Below are positions 33,643 through 42,184 of a stretch of DNA of 64,000 nt, in pieces. A program made the position numbers and the translations under genes. The DNA is from Sphingomonas morindae (lineage in GTDB: Bacteria > Pseudomonadota > Alphaproteobacteria > Sphingomonadales > Sphingomonadaceae): NCBI RefSeq assembly GCF_023822065.1, contig NZ_CP084930.1, positions 3,240,001-3,304,000 of the forward strand, written 5' to 3'. Every line of letters starts with the position of its first letter. Positions within the stretch are counted from its first letter, which is position 1. The notes below the pieces were generated by a model. The model saw nothing but the letters and a program-made list of their open reading frames with translations. It ran no database searches and was not told the origin of the DNA.

Positions 33643-35072
33643 GCCTGACCCGCCGCGCCGCGCTGATCGGCGGCCTCGCCGCCTCCGCCGCCCAGCCCGC
33701 CCGCGCCGCGGCGCCGTCCGCGCCCGCGCCCAGCCGCCGCCCGCCGCCCGGCGCGCGGCGTTTCTCCAGCCCCGCCGTGGAGCGCGAGATCGCCCGCGTC
33801 CAGGCCCGTATCGGCGATCCCAAGCTGCGCTGGATGTTCGGCAATTGCTATCCGAACACGCTCGATACCACGGTCCGGATGGGGCAGGTGGATGGCGCGC
33901 CGGATGCCTTTGTCATCACCGGCGACATACCCTGTCTGTGGCTGCGCGACAGCTCGGCACAGCTGCGGCCCTATCTGCACCTGGTGCGGGGCGATGCCGC
34001 GCTGCGCACGCTGTTCCGCGGGCTGATCGCGCGCCAGGCGCGCTCGATCCTGATCGATCCCTATGCCAACGCCTTTCTCGAGAATCCCGACGCGCGGAGC
34101 GATCTGGATTGGGCGATCCACGACCAGACCGAGATGAAGCCGGGCGTGGCCGAGCGCAAATGGGAGATTGATTCGCTCTGCTACCCGATCCGCCTAGCGC
34201 ATGATTATTGGCGCGCCACCGGCGACACCCGGCCTTTCGACGCGCGCTGGGCGGCGGCCGCGCGGCTCAGCCTGGCGACGCTGCGCGCGCAGCAGCGGCT
34301 GCACGATGCCGGCCCCTATCGCTTCCTGCGCGCCTCCGACCGCGCGACCGAGACGCTGCCGCTCGACGGCTATGGCAATCCCACGCGCAAGGTGGGGCTG
34401 ATCCATAGCGGCTTCCGTCCCTCGGACGATGCCTGCCTCTACCCCTTCCTCATCCCCTCCAACCTGTTCGCGGTCACGGCCCTGCGCGAGCTGGCGGCGC
34501 TGGCGCAGGGCGCGCGGGGCGATGCCGCGCTCGCCGCCGAGGCGGCGGGGCTGGCCGACGCGGTCGCCGCCGCGCTCGCCCGCCATGGCCGGATGCGGCT
34601 CGAGGACGGGTCCGAGATCTGGGCCTATGAGGTGGACGGTTTCGGCAACACCCTCTTCATGGACGATGCCAACGTTCCCTCCCTGCTCGGCCTCGCCTAT
34701 CTGCGCTGCGCCGATCCGGCCGATCCGCTGTGGCGGCGCACCGCGGCGGCGGCGTGGAGCCCGCGCAACCCCTATTTCTTCCGCGGCGCCGCCGGCGAGG
34801 GGATTGGCGGCCCGCATGTCGGGCTGGGGCAGATCTGGCCGATGTCGATCATCATGCGCGCCTTCACCGAGACCGACGACGGCCGGCTGCGCACCTGGCT
34901 GCGGATGCTGCGCGACACCGACGCCGGCACCGGCTTCATGCACGAAAGCTTCGACAGCGGCGATCCGCGCCGCTTCACCCGCAGCTGGTTCGCCTGGGCC
35001 AATGGTCTGTTCGGCGAACTGATCATCGACATCGCCGCGCGCCGGCCCCGGCTTTTGGAGACGCCCCTGTGA
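33639..35072 (+). CDS. GH125 exo-alpha-1,6-mannosidase
   Basis: A 477-residue protein with a Tat-like leader (SLTRRAALIGGLAASAA). Signature segments of GH125 are GNCYPNTLDTTV, PCLWLRDSSAQLRPY, DQTEMKPG, FRPSDDACLYPFLIPSN, DDANVPSLLGLAYL and FMHESFDSGD...FTRSWFAWANGLFGELI. The family hydrolyses non-reducing alpha-1,6-mannose with inversion. In the Xanthomonas cluster, NixJ (GH125) removes the core alpha-1,6-mannose after GH92 and GH3 act. It overlaps GH3 and GH92 (GTGA), so production is coordinated. Likely periplasmic. Confidence 0.94.
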   Translation: MSLTRRAALIGGLAASAAQPARAAAPSAPAPSRRPPPGARRFSSPAVEREIARVQARIGDPKLRWMFGNCYPNTLDTTVRMGQVDGAPDAFVITGDIPCLWLRDSSAQLRPYLHLVRGDAALRTLFRGLIARQARSILIDPYANAFLENPDARSDLDWAIHDQTEMKPGVAERKWEIDSLCYPIRLAHDYWRATGDTRPFDARWAAAARLSLATLRAQQRLHDAGPYRFLRASDRATETLPLDGYGNPTRKVGLIHSGFRPSDDACLYPFLIPSNLFAVTALRELAALAQGARGDAALAAEAAGLADAVAAALARHGRMRLEDGSEIWAYEVDGFGNTLFMDDANVPSLLGLAYLRCADPADPLWRRTAAAAWSPRNPYFFRGAAGEGIGGPHVGLGQIWPMSIIMRAFTETDDGRLRTWLRMLRDTDAGTGFMHESFDSGDPRRFTRSWFAWANGLFGELIIDIAARRPRLLETPL

Positions 35073-37402
35073 TCGACGGCCTTTCGCTCAGCCGCCGCGC
35101 CCTGCTCGCGGGCGTGGCGGGCGCCGCGCTGCTGCCGCGCGCCGGCCTCGCCCGCGCCCAGGCCGCGCCGGCGCGTGTGGCGCCCAATCTGTTCGTCGGA
35201 ACGGGCGGCCACGGCCATACCTATCCCGGCCCGAGCCTGCCCTTCGGCATGGTGCAGCTGGGGCCGGACACCGATGTCGAGCGCTGGGACGCCTGCTCCG
35301 GCTATCATGCCGATGACGGCTCGATCATGGGCTTCAGCCACACGCATCTGTCCGGCACCGGCTGCGGCGACATGCTGGACGTGCTGGTGGTGCCGGCGCG
35401 CGGCCCGGTGCGGCTGCTGCCCGGCGATCGCGCTCATCCCGAAAGCGGCTATCGCCAGCGCTACAGCGACGAACAGGCCCGCCCCGGCGCCTATCAGGTG
35501 CGGCTGGAAAACGGCGTCTCGGCCGAGCTGACGGTGACGGCGCGGACCGGCTGGCACCGCTACCGCTTTCCCGCCGGCCCCGGCCATGTGCTGATCGACC
35601 TCTCGCATCTCGAAGCCGATACGCCGGGCGCGCAGCCGCTGATCGACGAGGCGCTGCTCGCGCTGGACGCGGACGGCACGCTCACCGGCAGCCGCCGCGT
35701 GTTCCGTTGGGCGATGGGCCGCCGCATCCATTTCGCGCTCCAGCTCTCGCGGGCGCCGGACCGGGTGACCTTCTATGGCGATGGCGACGCCGAACAGCCG
35801 GCCGGGACGCGCCGGGTCGCGGGCAAGCGGCTCAAGGCCGTGTTCCACTATGACGATGCCGGCGCGGCGCCGATCCTGATCCGCTGCGGCATCTCGGCGG
35901 TGGATATCGCCGGCGCGCGCGCCAATCTCGCCGCCGAGGCGCCGCACTGGCGCTTCGACTCGATCCGCGCGGCGGCGGCCGAGGCGTGGCGCGGCGCGCT
36001 CGAGGCGGTGACGGCGGAGGGCGGCAGCGCCGATCAGCGCGTGGTGCTGGCGAGCGCGCTCTACCATGCCCAGCTCGCGCCCAGCCTCTTGTCCGACCGC
36101 GACGGCCGCTATCCGGGGCTGGACGGACAGATCCACAGCGCGCCCGCCGGGGCGAGCGCCTATAGCGCCTATTCGCTGTGGGACACCTATCGCGCGCTGC
36201 ATCCGCTGCTCACGCTGATCGCGCCCGACCGCGCGCAGGCGCTCGTCGCCGACCTGATCCGGCAGACGCAGCAAAGCCCTTATGGCCCGCCGGTCTGGCC
36301 GCTCCAGGGCAAGGAAACGGGAACGATGATCGGCTGGCACGCGGTGCCGGTGCTCGCCGAGGCGCAGGCCAAGGGCATCAAGGCCGACTATGCCGCCGCC
36401 TGGCCCGCCATCGCGCGGCGCTCCTTCGATTTCAACGCGCCCGATCTCGCCAGTTCGCGCGGCCGCGATCTGTACGACGCGCGCGGCTATATTCCGGCCG
36501 ATCTCTGCAACGAAAGCGTCAGCCGGACGCAGGAATATGCCTATGACGATTGGGCCTCGGCCCATATCGCGCGCGCCGCAGGCGATGGCGCGGCGGCGGA
36601 CCGGCTGCTGCGGCGCGCGGGCAATTGGCGCAACGTGATCGATCCCGCGATCGGCTTCGCCCGGCCGCGCTTCGCCGACGGGCATTGGTGGAGCCCCTAT
36701 GATCCGATCCAGCTCGGCCATGATCCCAAGCGCTGGCGCGATTATACCGAGGCCAATGGCTGGCAGGCGACGGTGCTGAATCAGCACGATATCTACGGCC
36801 TGATCGCGCATCTGGGCGGCGATGCCGCGTTCGAGGCGAAGCTCGACGCGCTCTTCACCGCGCCCTCCACCCTGCCCGCCGACGCGCCTCCGGATATCTC
36901 CGGCCTGGTCGGCCAATATGCTCATGGCAACGAGCCGGACCAGCACGCCGCCTATCTCTACGCCTATTGCGGCGCGCCGTGGAAAACCCAGGCGATGGTG
37001 CGCCGGCTCTGCACCGAAATGTACAAGAATGACCCCGACGGCATCATCGGAAACGATGATTGCGGCCAGATGAGCGCCTGGTTCATCTTCTCCGCGCTCG
37101 GCTTCTACCCGGTCGATCCGGTGGAAGCCGTCTATGTGCTGGGCGCGCCGCTGTTCGAGCGCGCGCGCATGCGGCTCGGCGGCGGCCGCCATCTGGAGGT
37201 GCTCGCCCCCGGCAACCGGCCCGATACGCCCTATGTGCAGTCGGTGCGCTGGAATGGCCGGCCCTGGGCGCGGGGCTGGATCGGTCACGCCACGCTCGCG
37301 CGCGGCGGCCGGCTGGAATTCACCATGGGGGCGGCGCCCAACCGCGCTTTCGCCAGTGCCCCCGCCGCGCGGCCGCCCTCGTTCGGCCGCCGCCCCGCCT
37401 GA
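35069..37402 (+). CDS. GH92 alpha-mannosidase
   Basis: A 777-residue protein. The GTG at 35,069 overlaps the GH125 stop and follows TTGGAG; the leader LSRRALLAGVAGAALLPRAG is Tat-like. GH92 signatures are FVGTGGHGHTYPG, LPFGMVQLGPDT, SHTHLSGTGCGDMLD, SLWDTYRALHPLLTL, then GNEPDQHAAYLY and GNDDCGQMSAWFIFSALGFYPVDP. The family uses calcium and inverts; members attack alpha-1,2-, 1,3- or 1,6-mannosides. In the Xanthomonas cluster, NixK (GH92) takes off the alpha-1,3-mannose first. The linkage cannot be set from the sequence. Confidence 0.94.
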   Translation: MIDGLSLSRRALLAGVAGAALLPRAGLARAQAAPARVAPNLFVGTGGHGHTYPGPSLPFGMVQLGPDTDVERWDACSGYHADDGSIMGFSHTHLSGTGCGDMLDVLVVPARGPVRLLPGDRAHPESGYRQRYSDEQARPGAYQVRLENGVSAELTVTARTGWHRYRFPAGPGHVLIDLSHLEADTPGAQPLIDEALLALDADGTLTGSRRVFRWAMGRRIHFALQLSRAPDRVTFYGDGDAEQPAGTRRVAGKRLKAVFHYDDAGAAPILIRCGISAVDIAGARANLAAEAPHWRFDSIRAAAAEAWRGALEAVTAEGGSADQRVVLASALYHAQLAPSLLSDRDGRYPGLDGQIHSAPAGASAYSAYSLWDTYRALHPLLTLIAPDRAQALVADLIRQTQQSPYGPPVWPLQGKETGTMIGWHAVPVLAEAQAKGIKADYAAAWPAIARRSFDFNAPDLASSRGRDLYDARGYIPADLCNESVSRTQEYAYDDWASAHIARAAGDGAAADRLLRRAGNWRNVIDPAIGFARPRFADGHWWSPYDPIQLGHDPKRWRDYTEANGWQATVLNQHDIYGLIAHLGGDAAFEAKLDALFTAPSTLPADAPPDISGLVGQYAHGNEPDQHAAYLYAYCGAPWKTQAMVRRLCTEMYKNDPDGIIGNDDCGQMSAWFIFSALGFYPVDPVEAVYVLGAPLFERARMRLGGGRHLEVLAPGNRPDTPYVQSVRWNGRPWARGWIGHATLARGGRLEFTMGAAPNRAFASAPAARPPSFGRRPA

Positions 37403-37416
37403 TCGAGGAGACCGCC

Positions 37417-39345
37417 ATGACCGCCATCAGCCGCCGCCATCTGATCGGCGCCAGCCTCGCCGCGGGCGCGATGCCCGGTTTCGCGCGCGCCGGCGCCGAC
37501 AGCGCGCCGCCCCGGCCCTGGGGCGCCACGCCCTCGCCCCGCCAGCGCATCTGGCACCGCCGCCAGGCCTATGCCTTCGTCCACTTCTCCATCAACACCT
37601 TCACCGGGCGCGAATGGGGCTATGGCGACGAGAGCCCGGCGCTGTTCAACCCCACCGATTTCGATCCCGACCAGATCGTCGGCGCCGCCAAGGCCGCCGG
37701 GCTCAGCGGCATCATCCTCACCGCCAAGCATCATGACGGCTTCTGCCTCTGGCCGACGCGGCTCACCGAGCATTGCATCCGCAACAGCCCCTACAAGAAT
37801 GGGCGGGGCGATGTGGTGCGCGAGATGGAGCAGGCCACGCGGCGCGCGGGCCTCGCCTTCGGCCTCTATCTCTCGCCCTGGGATCGCAACCATCCGGATT
37901 ATGGCCGGCCTGGCTATATCGACTATTATCGCCGCCAGATCGTCGAGCTTTGCACCGGCTATGGCGAATTGTTCGAATTCTGGTTCGATGGCGCCAATGG
38001 CGGCGATGGCTATTATGGCGGCGCGCGCGAGACGCGGAAGATCGACGCGCCCGCCTATTACAACTGGCCCGCGCTGATCGCGCTGGTCCACCAGCACCAG
38101 CCCATGGCCTGCACCTTCGATCCGCTGGGCAGCGACATACGCTGGGTCGGCAATGAGGACGGGGTGGCGGGCGATCCCTGCTGGCCCACCATGCCCGATC
38201 ATCCCTATGTGCAGGCGGAAGGCAATAGCGGGGTGCGCGGCGCGCCGCTCTGGTGGCCGGCCGAGACCGACGTGTCGATCCGTCCGGGCTGGTTCTACCA
38301 TAAAGACGAGGACGCGCGGGTGAAGACGCCCGAGCAGCTGCTCGGCCTCTGGGATACGTCGGTCGGACGCGGCACCAATCTCAACCTCAACCTCCCGCCC
38401 GATCGGCGCGGGCGGCTGGCCGATCATGACGTGGCGGTGCTGCGCAGCTTCGGCGCCGCCCAGGCCGCCACCTACGGCCACGATCTCGCGCGGGGGGCAC
38501 ACGCCGCCGCTTCGGTCGAACGCGCCCCCCGCTTCGCCGCCGCCGCGGTGCTGGACGGGCGCGACGACAGCTACTGGTCCACGCCCGACACCGTCACCAC
38601 GCCCAGCCTTACCCTGACCCTCGCCGATCCGGCCGCGCCCTTCGATCTGATCCGCCTGCGCGAATATCTGCCGCTGGGCGCGCGCGTCACCCGCTTCGCG
38701 GTCGAGGCCGAGCAGGCGGGCGGCTGGACGCGGCTGGCCGAGCATCAGGGCATCGGCGCGCAGCGGATCATCCGCCTGCCGCGCCCGATCACGGCGCGGC
38801 GCGTGCGGCTGCGCATCCTCGAGGCACCGGCCTGCCCCGCCATCCAGGAAGTGGCGCTGTTCCGCCAGGCGCGCCCCGCCGCCGTGCCCTTCGCCGCCAC
38901 CGCCGATACCGGCATCATCGATCGCAAGGGCTGGCGCATCGTATCCGCCTCGTCGCCCGGCGCCGAGGCGCTGATCGACGGCGATCCGGCGAGCAGCTGG
39001 TCCGCGCCCGCGCCGACCGCGGCGGCCCCGGCGCGGGTGGTGCTGGATCTGGGCGAGGAACACCGCCTCGAGGGCTTCAGCCTCACCCCGCCCCGCACCG
39101 GCGCCCCCGGCACCGCCCCCCCGCGCGACTATCGCTGCGCCACCAGCCTCGACGGGACGATCTGGACCGAAGCCGGCGCCGGCGAATTCTCCAACATCGC
39201 CTATGCGCGCGCCACCCAGCGCTTCGGCTTCTCGTCGCCGCGTCGCGCGCGCTTCGTGCGGCTCGTCTTCACCGCCCCCGCCGTGCCGGCGGATCGGCTG
39301 ACGGTCGCCGAGATCGGCTTCTTCACCGATCCCGCCGCGCGCTGA
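37417..39345 (+). CDS. GH29 alpha-L-fucosidase with two F5/8-type C domains
   Basis: A 642-residue protein with a Tat leader (SRRHLIGASLAAGAMPG). The GH29 barrel has FVHFSINTFTGREWGYGDE, LTAKHHDGFCLWPT and the nucleophile Asp in FEFWFDGANGGDGYYGG (about residue 191). Two discoidin-like carbohydrate-binding domains follow (about 360-480 and 500-640). It releases alpha-linked fucose, which on plant N-glycans is the core alpha-1,3 or the antennary alpha-1,4 residue. The gene is separated by only 14 bases from GH92 and has its own GAGGAG site. The exact linkage specificity is unknown. Confidence 0.93.
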   Translation: MTAISRRHLIGASLAAGAMPGFARAGADSAPPRPWGATPSPRQRIWHRRQAYAFVHFSINTFTGREWGYGDESPALFNPTDFDPDQIVGAAKAAGLSGIILTAKHHDGFCLWPTRLTEHCIRNSPYKNGRGDVVREMEQATRRAGLAFGLYLSPWDRNHPDYGRPGYIDYYRRQIVELCTGYGELFEFWFDGANGGDGYYGGARETRKIDAPAYYNWPALIALVHQHQPMACTFDPLGSDIRWVGNEDGVAGDPCWPTMPDHPYVQAEGNSGVRGAPLWWPAETDVSIRPGWFYHKDEDARVKTPEQLLGLWDTSVGRGTNLNLNLPPDRRGRLADHDVAVLRSFGAAQAATYGHDLARGAHAAASVERAPRFAAAAVLDGRDDSYWSTPDTVTTPSLTLTLADPAAPFDLIRLREYLPLGARVTRFAVEAEQAGGWTRLAEHQGIGAQRIIRLPRPITARRVRLRILEAPACPAIQEVALFRQARPAAVPFAATADTGIIDRKGWRIVSASSPGAEALIDGDPASSWSAPAPTAAAPARVVLDLGEEHRLEGFSLTPPRTGAPGTAPPRDYRCATSLDGTIWTEAGAGEFSNIAYARATQRFGFSSPRRARFVRLVFTAPAVPADRLTVAEIGFFTDPAAR

Positions 39346-39371
39346 CCGCCTGCCCAGGAGACGCTTCGACG

Positions 39372-41321
39372 ATGATCCGCCCCGCCCTGGCCCTGTTGGC
39401 CCTCGCCGCGCCCGTGCTGGCCGCCGCCGCGCCGCCGGCGACGCTGCCGGCGCTCTTCCCCGCACCCGCCGCCGCGCGGCTGACCGGCGGGCAGGTGCGA
39501 CCGGGCGCGGCGGCGGTGCTGGTCGCACCGCCCGGCGTCGACGAGGCGACGCTGTCGGTGGTGCGCGACGCGCTGGCGCGGGCGGGGGTGACGACGCTGC
39601 GCGTCGCCCGGCGCGCCCCCGCCCATGCCGCGACGGTGGTGACGCTCGCGATCGGCGCCGACCCGGCGACGACGCGCGCGCTGGCGGCGCTCGGCGCGCA
39701 CCCGGTCGCCGCGCGCGAAGGCTATGCGCTGGCGATCGGATCGGCGGCGGGCGGCGTTCGGCTGCTGCTCGCGGGGGCGGACGCGGACGGGCTCTTCCAC
39801 GCCGCGCAGACGCTCGCCCAGATCGCCACCGGCCCGGCGCTGCCGGCTCTCGCGGTGGAGGACCAGCCCGCCATGGCGATCCGCGGCACGATCGAGGGCT
39901 TTTACGGGGCGCCCTGGTCGCAGGACGATCGGCTGGCGCATCTCCGCTTCCTCGCCAGCGTCAAGGCCAACACCTATGTCTACAGCCCCAAGGACGATCC
40001 CTTCGCCCGCGCGCGCTGGCGCGAACCCTATCCGGCGGCCGAGCGGGCGTCGCTGGCCACGCTCATCACCGCCGCGCGCGCGGCGCATGTCCGCTTCACC
40101 TACGCGATCTCGCCGGGCCCCTCGATCTGCTATTCCGATCCGGCCGATTTCGCCGCGCTGACGCGCAAGTTCGACGATTTCCGCGCGCTGGGCGTGCGCG
40201 CCTTCTACATCGCCTTCGACGATATCGAATATACGCGGTGGAATTGCGCCGCCGACGCGGCCGCGCTGGGGCCGCCGGGCGAAGAGGCGGCCGGTCGCGC
40301 CCAGGCGATGCTCGTCAACCGCGTCTATGCCTGGCTCGCCGCGCGCGACGGCGCGGACGCCGAGCTGATGATCGTCCCCACCGAATATTACAACACCACC
40401 GAGAGCCCCTATAAGGCGGCGCTGCGCGCGGTGGATCCGCATGTGCTGGTGCAATGGACGGGCACCGATGTCGTCCCGCCCGCGATCGCGGTGCGCGATG
40501 CCCGCGCCGCGACCCAGGCGTTCGGCCGCAAGACGCTGCTGTGGGACAATTACCCCGTCAACGATTATGGCGAATCCACCGGCCGCCTGCTGATGGCGCC
40601 CTATCGCGATCGCGAGGCGGGCCTGTCGGACGCGCTGAGCGGCATTCTCGCCAATCCGATGAACCAGGAGGCGCCGAGCCGGGTGGCGGTGTTCGGCACC
40701 GCCGCCTTCGCCTGGAACGATCGCGCCTATGATCCCGATCGCGCCTGGACGGCGGCGGCGCGCCAGCTCGCCGGCGGCGATCCCGCCGTCACCGAGGCGC
40801 TGCTGACGCTGTTCGATCTCGAGCATCTCGCCCCCACCTTCGGCGCCCAGCCCTGGCAGCCCCAGGCGCCGCGGCTGAAGCCGGTGCTCGACGGGGTGGA
40901 GGATGCGCTCGCCTCGGGCACGGCGGCCGATCGGCGCGCGGCGCTGACCCGCCTCCACGCCGCCGCCCAGGCCATCGCCACCGCGCCCGACCGGATCCGC
41001 GCCGGCGTGCGCGATCCCGGCTTCCTCGCGCAATGCGCGCCGTGGCTGGCGGCGATGCAGCTGTGGGGGCGCGCGCTCGCGACCACCGCCGACGCGCTCG
41101 ACGCCGCGCTTGCCGAGCGGCCCGACGCGGCCGGCGCCTTCGCCTATGCCGCGCGGTTGGCGGAGGAGGCCGGGCGGATCCAGACGCTGCCCAACACCAC
41201 CCGCCCGCAGGGCGCGATCCGGCTGGGCGATGGCGTGCTCGACCGCTTCATCGCCACCGCGCCGACCTTGGTCGCGACTCCCGTTCCACCCCAGAGCGGG
41301 GCGGCGCAGGCCCGGCGCTGA
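39372..41321 (+). CDS. GH84 beta-N-acetylglucosaminidase
   Basis: A 649-residue protein with a Sec leader (MIRPALALLALAAPVLAAAAPP). An N-terminal alpha/beta domain (about 30-165) precedes the GH84 barrel, recognisable by AIRGTIEGFYGAPWSQDDRL, KANTYVYSPKDDPFARARW and the catalytic Asp pair in IAFDDIEYT (residues 283-284). A helical C-terminal part follows. The mechanism uses the substrate acetamido group. Human and gut bacterial relatives remove O-GlcNAc. Here it may remove antennal or core GlcNAc from glycopeptides, in parallel with GH20. It is the last gene of the operon that begins at 28,427 and lies 26 bp from GH29. Confidence 0.92.
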   Translation: MIRPALALLALAAPVLAAAAPPATLPALFPAPAAARLTGGQVRPGAAAVLVAPPGVDEATLSVVRDALARAGVTTLRVARRAPAHAATVVTLAIGADPATTRALAALGAHPVAAREGYALAIGSAAGGVRLLLAGADADGLFHAAQTLAQIATGPALPALAVEDQPAMAIRGTIEGFYGAPWSQDDRLAHLRFLASVKANTYVYSPKDDPFARARWREPYPAAERASLATLITAARAAHVRFTYAISPGPSICYSDPADFAALTRKFDDFRALGVRAFYIAFDDIEYTRWNCAADAAALGPPGEEAAGRAQAMLVNRVYAWLAARDGADAELMIVPTEYYNTTESPYKAALRAVDPHVLVQWTGTDVVPPAIAVRDARAATQAFGRKTLLWDNYPVNDYGESTGRLLMAPYRDREAGLSDALSGILANPMNQEAPSRVAVFGTAAFAWNDRAYDPDRAWTAAARQLAGGDPAVTEALLTLFDLEHLAPTFGAQPWQPQAPRLKPVLDGVEDALASGTAADRRAALTRLHAAAQAIATAPDRIRAGVRDPGFLAQCAPWLAAMQLWGRALATTADALDAALAERPDAAGAFAYAARLAEEAGRIQTLPNTTRPQGAIRLGDGVLDRFIATAPTLVATPVPPQSGAAQARR

Positions 41322-41347
41322 GCGGGATCGCGCCGCGTCCATTCGCC

Positions 41348-41355
41348 TTTGGTAC
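41348..41355. promoter_or_regulatory. Candidate GntR half-site before the second gntR
   Basis: TTTGGTAC, close to the ATTGGTAY pattern seen elsewhere, lies about 74 bases before the gntR start. A matching inverted half is not clear, so it is only suggestive of autoregulation. Confidence 0.3.
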
Positions 41356-41428
41356 AATCTGCTCCGATCTGGTGTGTGCAAGCCCGGCGGCTCGGTTAAG
41401 ATCGTCCGTCGGGAGGGAGCGGCGCGCG

Positions 41429-42184
41429 ATGGGAGTGTCGAAGGGGTTCGGGCCGCTGCCGGACGATGGCGCCGGTCCGCTCTATCTGCAGCTTCAGGCG
41501 GTGCTGCGGAAGGCGATCGACGAGGGCGCGCTCGCGCCCGGCGACGCGCTGCCGAGCGAGCGTGATCTGTGCGAACATTATGGCATCTCGCGCATCACCA
41601 TCCGGCGCGCGCTCGGCGGGCTGGTCGGCGAAGGCCGGCTTGTGCGCCGCCAGGGCGCGGGCACCTTCGTCAGCGATCGTCGCGCCGCGCCCGAGCGGGT
41701 CGAGAAAAGCTTCGCCAACCTCTCCTCCTTTTCCGAGGATATGGAATCGCGCGGACTGGTGCCCTCGAGCGAATGGCTGAGCCGCACGCGCGGGCTGGTG
41801 ACGCCCGACGAGGCGCTGGCGCTGGCCTTGTCGCCCGGCTCGCCCGTCTACCGGCTGCATCGGCTGCGTCGGGCGGATGGCCGGCCGATGGCGATCGAGC
41901 ACAGCACCATCCCGGCCTATTGCCTGCCCGAACCCGCGCTGGCCGAGCGCTCGCTCTATGTCGCGCTCGCCGCCCATGGCTATGCGCCGGACCGCGCGCT
42001 GCAACGGCTGCGCGCGGTCAATTTCGGCCCCGAGGAGGCGGCGCTGCTGGCGGTGGACGAAGGCGCCGCCGGCCTGCTAATCGAGCGGCGCAGCTTCCTG
42101 CGCGATGGCCGCGCGGTGGAGCTTACCCGCTCCTTCTACCGGGGCGACGCCTATGATTTTGTGGCCGAGCTGAGCACCGGCTGA
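41429..42184 (+). CDS. Second GntR-family regulator, HutC subfamily
   Basis: A 251-residue paralogue of the regulator at 27,449. The winged helix (LYLQLQAVLRKAIDEGALAPGDALP, ERDLCEHYGISRITIRRAL, GAGTFV) is followed by a UTRA domain ending LTRSFYRGDAYDFVAELSTG. It starts at ATG 41,429 after GGGAGGGAG. It lies after the GH84 gene in the same direction, but 107 bp separate them, so it probably has its own promoter. The last 34 bases overlap the end of the convergent GH20. Two such regulators may split control over GlcNAc uptake and glycan trimming, or sense different sugar phosphates. Confidence 0.9.
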   Translation: MGVSKGFGPLPDDGAGPLYLQLQAVLRKAIDEGALAPGDALPSERDLCEHYGISRITIRRALGGLVGEGRLVRRQGAGTFVSDRRAAPERVEKSFANLSSFSEDMESRGLVPSSEWLSRTRGLVTPDEALALALSPGSPVYRLHRLRRADGRPMAIEHSTIPAYCLPEPALAERSLYVALAAHGYAPDRALQRLRAVNFGPEEAALLAVDEGAAGLLIERRSFLRDGRAVELTRSFYRGDAYDFVAELSTG

